A stretch of DNA of 64,000 nucleotides. It comes from Leifsonia aquatica (GTDB taxonomy: Bacteria; Actinomycetota; Actinomycetes; Actinomycetales; Microbacteriaceae). Under the pieces are notes generated by a model. It saw only the letters and a list, made by a program, of their open reading frames with translations. It made no database searches and had not been told where the DNA came from. Shown piece after piece: positions 34,854 to 43,051 of the stretch (positions are counted from its first letter, which is position 1; each line of letters opens with the position of its first letter). The position numbers were made by a program, and so were the translations under genes. The DNA lies in the NCBI RefSeq assembly GCF_014190775.1, contig NZ_JACHVP010000007.1, positions 1 through 64,000 on the forward strand. Reading direction: 5' to 3'.

Positions 34854-35624
34854 ATGATCGAGCTGAGCATCGACGACGGGGTCGGCCGGGTCACCCTGAA
34901 CGCCCCCGAGCGGCTCAACGCGCTCGGGCCCGACGACCTCCGCGCCCTCGACACGGCCTATGCGGAGGCGGAGGCCGCCGGCGTGCGCGCGCTCGTGCTG
35001 CGCGGCGAGGGCCGCTCGTTCTGCGCGGGCCGCGACATCGCCGGCGTCGACACCACGACGGACGACGTCAGCGGCTACCTGGACGGTCTCGTCACCCCGC
35101 TGCTGCGCCGCATGAGCGCCTTCCCCGCCCCGACCTTCGCCGCCGCCCAGGGTGCGTCGCTCGGCGTCGGCCTCGGCCTCCTGCTCGCCACCGACGTCGT
35201 CTACGTCGCCGAGAATGCCAAGGTCGGCTCCCCCTTCGCCGCCCTCGGCGCCGCGCTGGACTCGGGAGGGCACTGGCTGCTCGTCTCCCGCCTCGGCCCC
35301 CACCGCGCCCTCGACCTGATCTACTCGGGCCGGCTGCTCTCCGGCACCGAGGCCGTCGCGGGCGGGCTGTTCAGCCGCGCGTTGCCCGCGGACACGTTGC
35401 GGGAGGCCGTGGAGGCGGCGGCCACGTCCGCCGCGACGGGCGCCACCCAGGCGTTCCTCGCGAGCAAGCGCATCGTCGCCGGCCTCCGCGACGGCACCCT
35501 CGGCCTGTGGGACTCGATGGCCGCCGAGAACGCCGCGCAAGCCGCCCTCCGCGACACCGCCGACTACCGCGAGGGCTTCACCGCCTTCCAGGAGAAGCGG
35601 CGGCCGCGGTTCACGGGGCGATAG
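34854..35624 (+). CDS. paaG: 1,2-epoxyphenylacetyl-CoA isomerase
   Basis: PaaG isomerises the ring epoxide to oxepin-CoA. The 256-residue crotonase-fold protein has the oxyanion segments CAGRDIAGV and AAQGASLGVGLGLLLATD. The catalytic Asp136 lies in ALGAALDSGGHWLL, equivalent to PDCGGTW of E. coli PaaG and at the same residue number. That Asp separates PaaG from the hydratase at 25794, which has a Glu motif. It ends the paaA-E-G unit. Confidence 0.9.
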   Translation: MIELSIDDGVGRVTLNAPERLNALGPDDLRALDTAYAEAEAAGVRALVLRGEGRSFCAGRDIAGVDTTTDDVSGYLDGLVTPLLRRMSAFPAPTFAAAQGASLGVGLGLLLATDVVYVAENAKVGSPFAALGAALDSGGHWLLVSRLGPHRALDLIYSGRLLSGTEAVAGGLFSRALPADTLREAVEAAATSAATGATQAFLASKRIVAGLRDGTLGLWDSMAAENAAQAALRDTADYREGFTAFQEKRRPRFTGR

Positions 35625-35672
35625 CAGGCAATCCATTCATTGCATGTCGTAGCTGGCTCCGAGATTCCTCTC

Positions 35673-35678
35673 TAGTGT
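35673..35678 (+). promoter_or_regulatory. -10 box of the 35685 gene (leaderless)
   Basis: TAGTGT ends six bases before the ATG at 35685, with no ribosome-binding site. Confidence 0.45.
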
Positions 35679-35684
35679 GACCAC

Positions 35685-35981
35685 ATGGCGAGTCACACCC
35701 CGGCCCGGACCACGTCACGTATCGAATGGTGGCTCTGCGCATCCGCAGCCGTCTCGGCCCTGGCAATGCTCATGCATCCTGTTGCGTGGCTCTTCGGGCT
35801 CGGGACGGCTGTGGTCGCGCTGGTGCTCCTGTTCCGGAGGGGCGAGAGGCGACGAGGGCCGCTCGTCGCTGCCGTGGGTTTCGTCGCCGCCTCGACCTCC
35901 ATCCTCGTGATCGTCGGCATCGCGACGCAGGAGCTCGTTGCAACGACGGACGATGAGGTCACGGTCGTGCGGATCGAATGA
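35685..35981 (+). CDS. Small membrane protein, unknown function
   Basis: This 98-residue protein has two or three hydrophobic segments (about 16-33, 35-49 and 60-82) with a basic loop RRGERRRG between and an acidic C-terminus (TTDDEVTVVRIE). No family is recognised. It appears to be transcribed on its own from a leaderless promoter between the phenylacetate and monooxygenase groups. Confidence 0.65.
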   Translation: MASHTPARTTSRIEWWLCASAAVSALAMLMHPVAWLFGLGTAVVALVLLFRRGERRRGPLVAAVGFVAASTSILVIVGIATQELVATTDDEVTVVRIE

Positions 35982-36058
35982 CGCCGGCCGCGCGACGTTG
36001 ATTACGCACGATGACGCCGGGGGTGCGCCTGCCTCCCGCGTCCCGCATCCTGGACCGC

Positions 36059-37441
36059 ATGACCCGTCAGATCCGCTTCAATGCCTTCGACATGAACTGC
36101 GTCGCCCACCAGGCCTCCGGGATGTGGCGCCACCCCGACGACCAGGCGTGGCGGTACAAGGACCTCACGTACTGGACCGAGCTGGCGAAGCTGCTGGAGC
36201 GCGGGCGGTTCGACGGGATCTTCATCGCCGACGTGCTCGGCACCTACGACGTGTACGGCGGCGACAACGAGGCGGCGATCCGGCACGGCGCGCAGGTGCC
36301 GGTCAACGACCCCATCCTGCTCGTCTCGGCGATGGCGCTGGTGACCGAGAACCTGGGCTTCGGGATCACGGCGGGCACCGCCTACGAGCACCCGTACCCG
36401 TTCGCGCGCCGCATGTCGACGCTCGACCACCTGACCAAGGGACGCGTCGGCTGGAACGTCGTCACCGGCTACCTGCCGTCGGCCGCGCGCAACATGGGGC
36501 ACGACGACCAGCTGGAGCACGACGACCGCTACGACCACGCCGACGAGTACCTCGAGGTGCTCTACAAGCTGTGGGAGGGGTCGTGGGAAGACGACGCCGT
36601 GGTCCGCGACCGCGAGGCGGGCGTGTTCACCGACCCGGCCAAGGTGCACGAGATCGGGCACAGCGGCAAGCACTTCACGGTGCCGGGCATCCACCTCTCC
36701 GAGCCGAGCCCGCAGCGCACCCCGGTCATCTACCAGGCGGGTGCGTCCAAGCGCGGCATCGGGTTCGCGGCCGAGAACGCGGAGGCCATCTTCGTCGCCG
36801 CCTCCACGAAGGAGGGGCTGAAGGAGACGGTGGCCAAGCTGCGCGACGCGCTGGAGGCCGCCGGCCGAGACCGCTACGCCGCCCGCATCTACACGCTGCT
36901 CACGGTGATCACCGATGAGACGCCCGAGAAGGCGCAGGCGAAGTTCGAGGACTTCCTGCAGTACACCAGCGACGAGGGCGCGCTCGTGTTCATGTCGGGG
37001 TGGATGGGCGTCGATCTGTCGCAGTACGACCTCGACGAGCCGATCGGGCACGTGCAGAGCAACGCCATCCAGTCGGCGGTCGCGAACTTCCAGCGCCCCA
37101 ACGAGGACGGCGGCGAGTGGACGGTGCGCGACATCGGCCGCAACGGCGCGATCGGCGGCCTGGGTCCGTTCATCGTGGGCTCGGGCGCGGAGATCGCCGA
37201 CCAGCTGCAGGAGTGGGTGGAGGAGACGGACGTGGACGGGTTCAACCTCGCCTACGCGATCACCCCCGGCACGTTCGAGGACATCGTGGAGTTCGTCATC
37301 CCGGAGCTGCAGAAGCGCGGCGCCTACCCCACCGACTACGCGCCCGGATCGCTGCGCAACAAGCTGCACGGCGCCGGCGATCGCGTGGCCGAGACGCACC
37401 GGGCGGCGAGGTACCGGGTCGGAGCACCGGCACAAGGGTGA
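36059..37441 (+). CDS. Flavin-dependent monooxygenase, NtaA/SnaA/DszA group
   Basis: This 460-residue LLM-class flavin oxidoreductase has the group marks IRFNAFDMNCVAHQASGMWRHP, VNDPILLVSAMALVTENLGFGITAGT, YEHPYPFARRMSTLDHLTKGRVGWNVVTGY and PVIYQAGASKRGIGFAAENAEAIF. Members use reduced FMN from a separate reductase to cleave C-N or C-S bonds or oxidise small substrates (nitrilotriacetate, dibenzothiophene sulfone). The substrate here is unknown and no flavin reductase is adjacent. A CATCCT seven bases before the ATG may be a -10 box. A GntR regulator and an MFS transporter follow, suggesting a small catabolic group. Confidence 0.88.
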   Translation: MTRQIRFNAFDMNCVAHQASGMWRHPDDQAWRYKDLTYWTELAKLLERGRFDGIFIADVLGTYDVYGGDNEAAIRHGAQVPVNDPILLVSAMALVTENLGFGITAGTAYEHPYPFARRMSTLDHLTKGRVGWNVVTGYLPSAARNMGHDDQLEHDDRYDHADEYLEVLYKLWEGSWEDDAVVRDREAGVFTDPAKVHEIGHSGKHFTVPGIHLSEPSPQRTPVIYQAGASKRGIGFAAENAEAIFVAASTKEGLKETVAKLRDALEAAGRDRYAARIYTLLTVITDETPEKAQAKFEDFLQYTSDEGALVFMSGWMGVDLSQYDLDEPIGHVQSNAIQSAVANFQRPNEDGGEWTVRDIGRNGAIGGLGPFIVGSGAEIADQLQEWVEETDVDGFNLAYAITPGTFEDIVEFVIPELQKRGAYPTDYAPGSLRNKLHGAGDRVAETHRAARYRVGAPAQG

Positions 37442-37450
37442 GTCGACCTC

Positions 37451-37474
37451 CTTGCACGCAAGCTTGCATGCAAG
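37451..37474. promoter_or_regulatory. Twin abutting 12-bp palindromes (probable GntR operator)
   Basis: CTTGCACGCAAG (37451-37462) is followed at once by CTTGCATGCAAG (37463-37474). The second is a perfect palindrome and the first has one centre mismatch pair. They end three bases before the TAGACT -10 box of the GntR gene and cover its -35 position, which fits autoregulation. Confidence 0.7.
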
Positions 37475-37477
37475 GCG

Positions 37478-37483
37478 TAGACT
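37478..37483 (+). promoter_or_regulatory. -10 box of the GntR gene (leaderless)
   Basis: TAGACT ends six bases before the ATG at 37490. Confidence 0.5.
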
Positions 37484-37489
37484 GAAGGC

Positions 37490-38110
37490 ATGATCCCCGC
37501 CGCCGAGCACGCATACAGCCACGCCAAACGCCTCATCCTCTCGGGCGAGGCGCCCGGCGGCACGCTGCTCAGCGAGGCCCAGCTCGGCGCGGAGATCGGC
37601 GTCAGCCGCACCCCGGTGCACGAGGCGTTCCTGCGACTCGCGGCCGAGGGCCTGCTCACGCTCGAGCCGCGGCGGGGCGCGATCGTCGTGCCGATGTCGC
37701 CCCGGGAGGCGCAGAACGTGCTCGACCTCCGCGAGGCGATCGAGGCCACGGCCGCAGCCCGCGTGCGTGACGGCGGAGGCGCCGACGAGGTGCTCCGGTC
37801 CGCACTGGAGGAGGCCCTGGCCGAGCAGCGCGCGGCCATCGCCACCGGCGACGTCGAACGGTTCGTGGAGGCCGACCAGTGGTTCCACGCGGCCGTCGTC
37901 GACGCGTCCGGCAACGACCTGGCCTGCCACTTCTACGGGCTGCTGCGCGACCGGCAGCAGCGCATCCGGCACCAGCTGTTCCGCGTGCGTCCGGAGACGC
38001 TCGGCGACTCGCTCGCCGACCACGAGGCCCTGCTCGACGCACTGCGCAGCGGCGGTGACTACCCGGAGTTGCTGCGCACGCACATCGCGCGCAACCAGGG
38101 CGCACTGTGA
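37490..38110 (+). CDS. GntR-family (FCD) transcriptional regulator
   Basis: This 206-residue regulator has a winged helix (LLSEAQLGAEIGVSRTPVHEAFLRLAAEGLLTLEPRRGAIVVPMS) and an all-helical FCD ligand domain (LDLREAIEATAAARV, ADQWFHAAVVDASGNDLACHFY), whose His/Asp residues usually bind a metal and an organic acid. It overlaps the MFS transporter gene by four bases. Twin palindromes in its own promoter are the likely binding site. The effector may be the substrate of the neighbouring monooxygenase or transporter. Confidence 0.9.
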   Translation: MIPAAEHAYSHAKRLILSGEAPGGTLLSEAQLGAEIGVSRTPVHEAFLRLAAEGLLTLEPRRGAIVVPMSPREAQNVLDLREAIEATAAARVRDGGGADEVLRSALEEALAEQRAAIATGDVERFVEADQWFHAAVVDASGNDLACHFYGLLRDRQQRIRHQLFRVRPETLGDSLADHEALLDALRSGGDYPELLRTHIARNQGAL

Positions 38111-39321
38111 GCCGCCGGATCGCGGGTTCCCCCTGGCGCGGCGTCTTCGCCGTCATGTTCGTCTGCTCGTGGTGCGGCAACCAGTTCAGCCCGCTGCTGC
38201 TGATGTACAAGGACGTGCAGCACTACTCCGAGCTCACCGTCAACATGTTCCTCGGCGTCTACGTGCTGGGGCTGGCGCCGGCCCTGCTCATCGCCGGAGC
38301 GCTCTCCGACCGGCACGGCCGTCGCCCGCTGATGCTGGCGGGCGTGATCACGGCCATGCTCGCGAGCGCCGCGCTGGCCCTCGGCGCCCTCGGGCCGATG
38401 CCGATCTATGTGGGCCGGCTGCTGTCGGGCATCACCGTCGGCATCGCGATGGCCGTCGGCACCAGCTGGATGAAGGAGGTGTCGTCCTCCCGGTTCGAGC
38501 CGGGTGTGGACGGCGCCGCCGGAGCGCGCCGCGCCTCCCTCGCCTTCACCCTCGGCTCGGCCGCGGGCGCGCTGGTCGCGGGAGGGATCGCGCAGTTCAC
38601 CGCCTTCGGCGAGGAGCTGCCGTTCCTCGTGCACATCGCGCTCACCCTCCCGCTCGCCTGGATCGTCCTGCGCATCCCCGAGACCGCGACCACCGGCGGC
38701 GAGCGCGGGCCCCTGCTCGCCCAGCTGCGCATCCCGGCCGCCGGGCACAAGCGGTTCCGGCGCGTGGTCCTCGTCGCGGCGCCGTGGATCTTCGCCGCCG
38801 CCGCCCTCGCCTACGGCTATCTGCCGGTGCTGCTCGGCGCGGAGACCGGCGACTGGGGCCTCGGCTACGCCACGCTGCTCACCGTGATCGCGCTCGGTGT
38901 CGCGTCGCTCGTCCAGCCGATCGCGAAGCGGCTGCACTCCGTGTCGAGCGCGCGCGGGCTGGTCGCCGCGCTGGCGACGATCGGCGGCGGCCTCATCGTG
39001 CTCACCGGCGCGGTCGTCTCCCGCTCGCTCGTGCTCGGCGTGGTCGCGGCCGTGATCCTCGGCGCCGGGATGGGCATCGCCCTGGTCTCGGGTCTGCTGG
39101 AGGTGCAGCGCATCGCGACACCGCGCGACCTGGCCGGTCTGACGGGCGTGTTCTACGCGGTCGCCTACGCCGGATTCCTCGTTCCGACCATCATGGCCGC
39201 ACTCACCCCGCCGCTGTCGACGGTCGGCCTGTTCCTGGCCCTGATCGTGCTGGCCGCACTCTCGGCGGCGGCCCTGCTCGCCTCGTACACGAAGCACCTG
39301 CCGCGCGCGGCCGAGGCCTGA
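38107..39321 (+). CDS. MFS transporter
   Basis: This 404-residue major facilitator has about 12 hydrophobic segments. The inter-helix 2-3 motif is GALSDRHGRRPLMLAG and the second-half segment is LGVASLVQPIAKRL. The GTG start overlaps the GntR gene stop, so the regulator and transporter are coupled. The substrate is unknown. By context it could import the monooxygenase substrate or export a toxic compound. Confidence 0.88.
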   Translation: MSRRIAGSPWRGVFAVMFVCSWCGNQFSPLLLMYKDVQHYSELTVNMFLGVYVLGLAPALLIAGALSDRHGRRPLMLAGVITAMLASAALALGALGPMPIYVGRLLSGITVGIAMAVGTSWMKEVSSSRFEPGVDGAAGARRASLAFTLGSAAGALVAGGIAQFTAFGEELPFLVHIALTLPLAWIVLRIPETATTGGERGPLLAQLRIPAAGHKRFRRVVLVAAPWIFAAAALAYGYLPVLLGAETGDWGLGYATLLTVIALGVASLVQPIAKRLHSVSSARGLVAALATIGGGLIVLTGAVVSRSLVLGVVAAVILGAGMGIALVSGLLEVQRIATPRDLAGLTGVFYAVAYAGFLVPTIMAALTPPLSTVGLFLALIVLAALSAAALLASYTKHLPRAAEA

Positions 39322-39351
39322 CCGCAGCGCGACCCCCGCTCCGGCCCGCGC

Positions 39352-40686
39352 TCAGACCCGCGTCGCCAGCAGCCGCTCGACCGCCCGCAGCGGGATGGGG
39401 ATCCACGCCGGCCGGTGCCGCGCCTCGTACGCGATCTCGTAGACGGCCTTGTCGAGCTCGAACGCGGCGAGCAGCGCGTGGTGCTCCTCCAGCTCGGCGC
39501 CCGCCACCGACGCGTACCCCTCCAGGTAGGCGTCACGGGCGCGGGACGCCCACGCTTCGGCGTCGACGGGCGGATGGCGCTGCGCGAGCGATCCCGCGAC
39601 GTAGTCGAACGAGCGGAGCATGCCCGCCACATCCCGCATCGTCGAGTCCGGGAGGCTGCGCTCGGCCAGCGGGCGCAGCGGCTCGCCCTCGAAGTCGATG
39701 AACTGCCAGCCCCGCTCGGGCGAGTGCAGCACCTGGCCGAGGTGCAGATCGCCGTGGATGCGCTGCAGCACGGGCAGCGGCGCCGCGGCGGCCGCCTCGT
39801 AGACGGCCGCGATGCCGGGGCGCAGGCGCTCGACCTCCGGTACCTCCGTCGTGGTGACGGTCAGCCGGCGGAGCATCCCGTCGAGCGCGCGCCGCACGTC
39901 GTCCGCGTCCGCGGGCCGGGTGGGCAGCGCCTGCGCGAGCTGGCGGTGCAGCTCGGCCGTGCCATGACCCAGGTCGAAGGCGCGGTCGGCGAAGTCCTCC
40001 GCGTGCTCGGCGGCCGAGACCGCGAGCTCCCAGCCGTCCTCGGCTCCGACCAGGAAGTCCTGGATGAGCGCGAGCTCTCCGCCCGCGCGGCCTCCGCCGG
40101 CCGACGGCCACTCGCCGGTCAGCCAGCCCAGCAGCGCCGGGGTGCGGAGCGACCCGCCGGACGTCAGCGCAGCGAGCGTCGACACGTCGGGGTTCTCGCC
40201 GTCCTGCACGACGCGGAACACCTTGACCAGCGCGAGCCGGTCGCCGGCCAGCTCGGCGACGATCGACGTGTTGGACTGCTCGCCGGTCAGCCGGCGGGAG
40301 GAACGCACGTCGATCGGCTCGCCGAGGGAGTGGCCCTGCGCGTGGGCGTCGCGACCCTCGGAGCGCTGCGCGCCGGTCATCAGGCCGATGAGGGCGGCGA
40401 CGTAGGCCTCCTCGGTCGGTCCGTCGTAGAGGAAGCGGCCGCCGGCTTCGCCGATCAACGCGGCGGCGTCGCCGTCGCGGTCGGGGCGCGCCACGACGGG
40501 CACCTGGTAGACGCGCGGCGTGCGCGGGGCGTCGTCGCAGAAGAAGTGGGTGACGATGCGCAGTCCGGGTTCGGCGGGTTCGAGCTCGAATGAGGCGAGG
40601 AGGCGCAGTCGCGGCTCGACGCTCTTGGTCGAATACCACCGTTGGCGCCGCATCCATGACCCGACGAGCTCTGTGAGTTCGGTCAT
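39352..40686 (-). CDS. mak: Maltokinase
   Basis: This 444-residue kinase resembles actinobacterial maltokinase (Pep2), which makes maltose 1-phosphate from ATP and maltose for the GlgE route to alpha-glucan. It has LVGSWMRRQRWYSTKS at the N-terminus, RRLTGEQSNTSIV, the catalytic loop QRIHGDLHLGQVL (HGD) and QFIDFEGEPLRPLAERSLPDSTMRDVAGMLRSFDYVA. The usual partner trehalose synthase and GlgE genes are not in the window. A TACCGT -10 box (40699-40694) seven bases before the ATG suggests a leaderless mRNA. Confidence 0.88.
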   Translation of the reverse strand: MTELTELVGSWMRRQRWYSTKSVEPRLRLLASFELEPAEPGLRIVTHFFCDDAPRTPRVYQVPVVARPDRDGDAAALIGEAGGRFLYDGPTEEAYVAALIGLMTGAQRSEGRDAHAQGHSLGEPIDVRSSRRLTGEQSNTSIVAELAGDRLALVKVFRVVQDGENPDVSTLAALTSGGSLRTPALLGWLTGEWPSAGGGRAGGELALIQDFLVGAEDGWELAVSAAEHAEDFADRAFDLGHGTAELHRQLAQALPTRPADADDVRRALDGMLRRLTVTTTEVPEVERLRPGIAAVYEAAAAAPLPVLQRIHGDLHLGQVLHSPERGWQFIDFEGEPLRPLAERSLPDSTMRDVAGMLRSFDYVAGSLAQRHPPVDAEAWASRARDAYLEGYASVAGAELEEHHALLAAFELDKAVYEIAYEARHRPAWIPIPLRAVERLLATRV

Positions 40687-40693
40687 GGTCTGC

Positions 40694-40699
40694 ACGGTA
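40694..40699 (-). promoter_or_regulatory. -10 box of the maltokinase gene (leaderless)
   Basis: TACCGT lies seven bases before the ATG at 40686. Confidence 0.4.
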
Positions 40700-40765
40700 C
40701 GCCCACCCGGCGACCTCGCCGAGAACAACCGGCGAACGCGCAGGATCGACGCAGGTTCCGGCCGC

Positions 40766-42184
40766 TCAGCGGGTGCCGACCGCGACCCCGCGGGCCGCCA
40801 GGAACGGCATCGGGTCGATCTGCAGGCCGTTCACTCGCACCTCCAGGTGCAGGTGGCATCCGGTGGAGGCGCCCGTCGAGCCGACCTGGGCGATGGCCTG
40901 GCCCGCGGCCACGACCTGCCCGACCGTGACGCCGATCCCGCCGTCGCGGATGTGCCCGTAGGCGGTCTGCACGCCGCCGCCGTGGTCGATCAGGATGAAA
41001 TTGCCGTACGAGCCGTTCGGCCCGGCGTCCACGACCGTTCCGGCCGCGGCGGCCACGATCGTGGTGCCGCAGGATGCGCCGATGTCGTCGCCGGGGTGGA
41101 AGAGCGCGGTCCCCGCCGGCCGCGAGGGCCGCGGGCCGAAGCCGTCCGTCAGCGGTCCGTGGACCGGGAGGGTCCACCCGTCCGGGATGAGGGACGGGTC
41201 GACCGTCAGCGTCTGCCATCCGGAGTCCGCCGAGAGCACGGTCGGCACGGCGGCGAGGGCGGCGACCGCGAGGTCGACGCGGGACTGCGCGTCGGCGACG
41301 GCCTGCTCGCTGCCGGAGACGTCCACCGCGGTGACGGCCTGTCCCGCGCGGTCGGCCTTCGTGCGGGCGGTCTCGGCGGCGCGCGCGTCGGCGCTGGCAG
41401 CACGGATCGTGCGCGAGCCATCCGCCGAGAGGGAGCGCAGCCGGTCCACGGCGCCGAGCTTGCCGAGCAGATCGCCCCGCCCGTTCAGCACGGCCGCGAG
41501 CGGATCCTCCAGCGGGGCGCGCGAGACCGCGGCGCGCACCAGTGCTGCGGCGGCCGCAGCGGACGACGCGGCACGCTTCTCCGCCGCCTTCGCCTGGGCC
41601 GCCAGGGCATCGGCGACCGTCTTGGCCTGCTCCTGCTCGCTCTGCGCCTCCCTGGACTGCTCGGAGGCCGTCGCGAGGTCCTCCTGGGCGGCCGCGAGGT
41701 CGCTCGCCAGCTGGGACGCCTGGGCCACCTCGGCCGCGTCGATCACCGGGCCGGAGCCGAGGTCGGGGACGGCGAGGGGTACGTCATCGGTCGGGGCGGG
41801 AGCGGCCGGGGCCGGGGCCGGGGGCGCGGGAACCGGAGTGCCGGTCGGCGTCGGGGTGGGGGTCGGGGTCGGAGTGGGTGTGACGGTGGGGGTGGGCGTC
41901 GGCGTCGGAGTGGGCGTCCCGGTCGGATCCGGCGTCGGGGTCGGAGTGGGCGTCGGCGACGGCGTCTCCGTCTCACCCGGGGCCGGCGCGGGTGCCGGCG
42001 TCACGCATCCCGTGGCCGGACAGTCCTCGGCGGACGCTGCCGACACGGGCCCCGCCAGCACACCGAGGCCGCCGAACGCGAGCGCCGAGACGAGGGCCAG
42101 CACGTTCGCGGCCCGCGGGGGACCAGCGCGGCGCGGACTCCCGCGTCGTGACCCCACCCGCCGACTTCGCTGCGCGCTCTGCAT
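40766..42184 (-). CDS. Secreted M23-family peptidase with Thr-Pro linker and coiled coil
   Basis: This protein of about 472 residues is exported (basic start, hydrophobic core ANVLALVSALAFGGLGVLAGPVSA). A low-complexity Pro-Thr tract of about 45 residues follows, then a long Ala/Glu/Gln-rich coiled coil, then an M23 metallopeptidase domain with zinc ligands in HPGDDIG and the CHLHLEV motif. M23 enzymes cut peptidoglycan cross-bridges. The coiled-coil plus M23 layout resembles EnvC/NlpD-type division hydrolase factors, some of which are inactive activators; here the zinc residues look intact. The start is uncertain (ATG 42184 chosen; no clear ribosome-binding site). Confidence 0.87.
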   Translation of the reverse strand: MQSAQRSRRVGSRRGSPRRAGPPRAANVLALVSALAFGGLGVLAGPVSAASAEDCPATGCVTPAPAPAPGETETPSPTPTPTPTPDPTGTPTPTPTPTPTVTPTPTPTPTPTPTGTPVPAPPAPAPAAPAPTDDVPLAVPDLGSGPVIDAAEVAQASQLASDLAAAQEDLATASEQSREAQSEQEQAKTVADALAAQAKAAEKRAASSAAAAAALVRAAVSRAPLEDPLAAVLNGRGDLLGKLGAVDRLRSLSADGSRTIRAASADARAAETARTKADRAGQAVTAVDVSGSEQAVADAQSRVDLAVAALAAVPTVLSADSGWQTLTVDPSLIPDGWTLPVHGPLTDGFGPRPSRPAGTALFHPGDDIGASCGTTIVAAAAGTVVDAGPNGSYGNFILIDHGGGVQTAYGHIRDGGIGVTVGQVVAAGQAIAQVGSTGASTGCHLHLEVRVNGLQIDPMPFLAARGVAVGTR

Positions 42185-42301
42185 GATCACGCGGGCCCAC
42201 GCCGATCGCGGCGGCGGCTCGCCCTCTGATGCTCTCACCGCGCCGGGGTCCGGGACAAGACTCGGCGGCCAGGTCGGATGCGGCTCACAGCCTCCGCACG
42301 G

Positions 42302-42307
42302 TACGGT
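42302..42307 (+). promoter_or_regulatory. -10 box of lepB (leaderless)
   Basis: TACGGT ends eight bases before the GTG at 42316. Confidence 0.4.
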
Positions 42308-42315
42308 GAGGCATT

Positions 42316-43050
42316 GTGACCGACAGCACCGCCACGACCCGCCCTCGCCGCGCCACTCGCAAGTCCGGGTGGAAGTCGCTGCTGCGGGATGTCGTCGTCA
42401 TCTTCGTCGTCGCGGTCCTCGTCTCGTTCCTGATCAAGACCTTCGTCGCGCGCTCCTTCTACATCCCCTCCGGGTCGATGGAGAACACCCTCCAGATCAA
42501 CGACCGGATCATCGTCAACGAGCTCCAGCCGCGCGTCTTCCCGCTGCAGCGCGGCGATGTGGTCGTGTTCAAGGATCCGGGCGGCTGGCTGCCCGCGCCC
42601 GCCCCGGACAACAGCAACGCGCTCCAGAAGGGCGTCGGCGCGGTGCTCGACTTCGTCGGCCTCGGCGCCTCCGACAGCGACCAGCACCTCGTGAAGCGCC
42701 TCATCGGCCTCCCCGGTGACAAGATCAGCTGCTGTAACGCGCTCGGCCAAATGACCGTCAACGGCGTGCCACTGAAAGAGCCGTACGTGCTCCTCCCCGC
42801 CGGCGTGCAGCAGGTCTCGGGCAAGCCGTTCTCCGTCACCGTGCCCGCCGGCAAGGTGTGGGTGATGGGCGACAATCGCTACAACTCGGCCGACTCCCGC
42901 TACCACATGGACGACCCGGGCGGCGGGTTCGTTCCCCTCGACGATGTCGTCGGCAAGGCCTTCGTCGTCAGCTGGCCGCTGAGCCACTGGTCGTGGCTCA
43001 GCGACTATCCCGAGACCTTCGCGGGCGTCGAGGACGCCGAGAAGAAGTAG
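42316..43050 (+). CDS. lepB: Signal peptidase I
   Basis: This 244-residue membrane protease removes signal peptides from exported proteins. One N-terminal transmembrane segment (about 24-45) precedes the catalytic Ser54 in PSGSMENTL and the general-base Lys127 in HLVKRLIGLPGDK. The box E motif VWVMGDNRYNSADSRYH follows. An insertion with CC (SCCNALG) follows the Lys box. Start GTG 42316. It ends one base before the convergent stop of the siderophore-interacting protein gene. Confidence 0.96.
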   Translation: MTDSTATTRPRRATRKSGWKSLLRDVVVIFVVAVLVSFLIKTFVARSFYIPSGSMENTLQINDRIIVNELQPRVFPLQRGDVVVFKDPGGWLPAPAPDNSNALQKGVGAVLDFVGLGASDSDQHLVKRLIGLPGDKISCCNALGQMTVNGVPLKEPYVLLPAGVQQVSGKPFSVTVPAGKVWVMGDNRYNSADSRYHMDDPGGGFVPLDDVVGKAFVVSWPLSHWSWLSDYPETFAGVEDAEKK

Positions 43051-43051
43051 C

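Noticed and set aside
36011-36058. Earlier ATG for the flavin monooxygenase.
   Set aside because: The added residues (a Pro/Arg stretch) do not look like the family N-terminus, which begins near MTRQIRFNAF.
42285-42291. TCACAGC heptamer before lepB, a possible PhoP half-site.
   Set aside because: No second heptamer at the required 11-base period follows, so one match is expected by chance.
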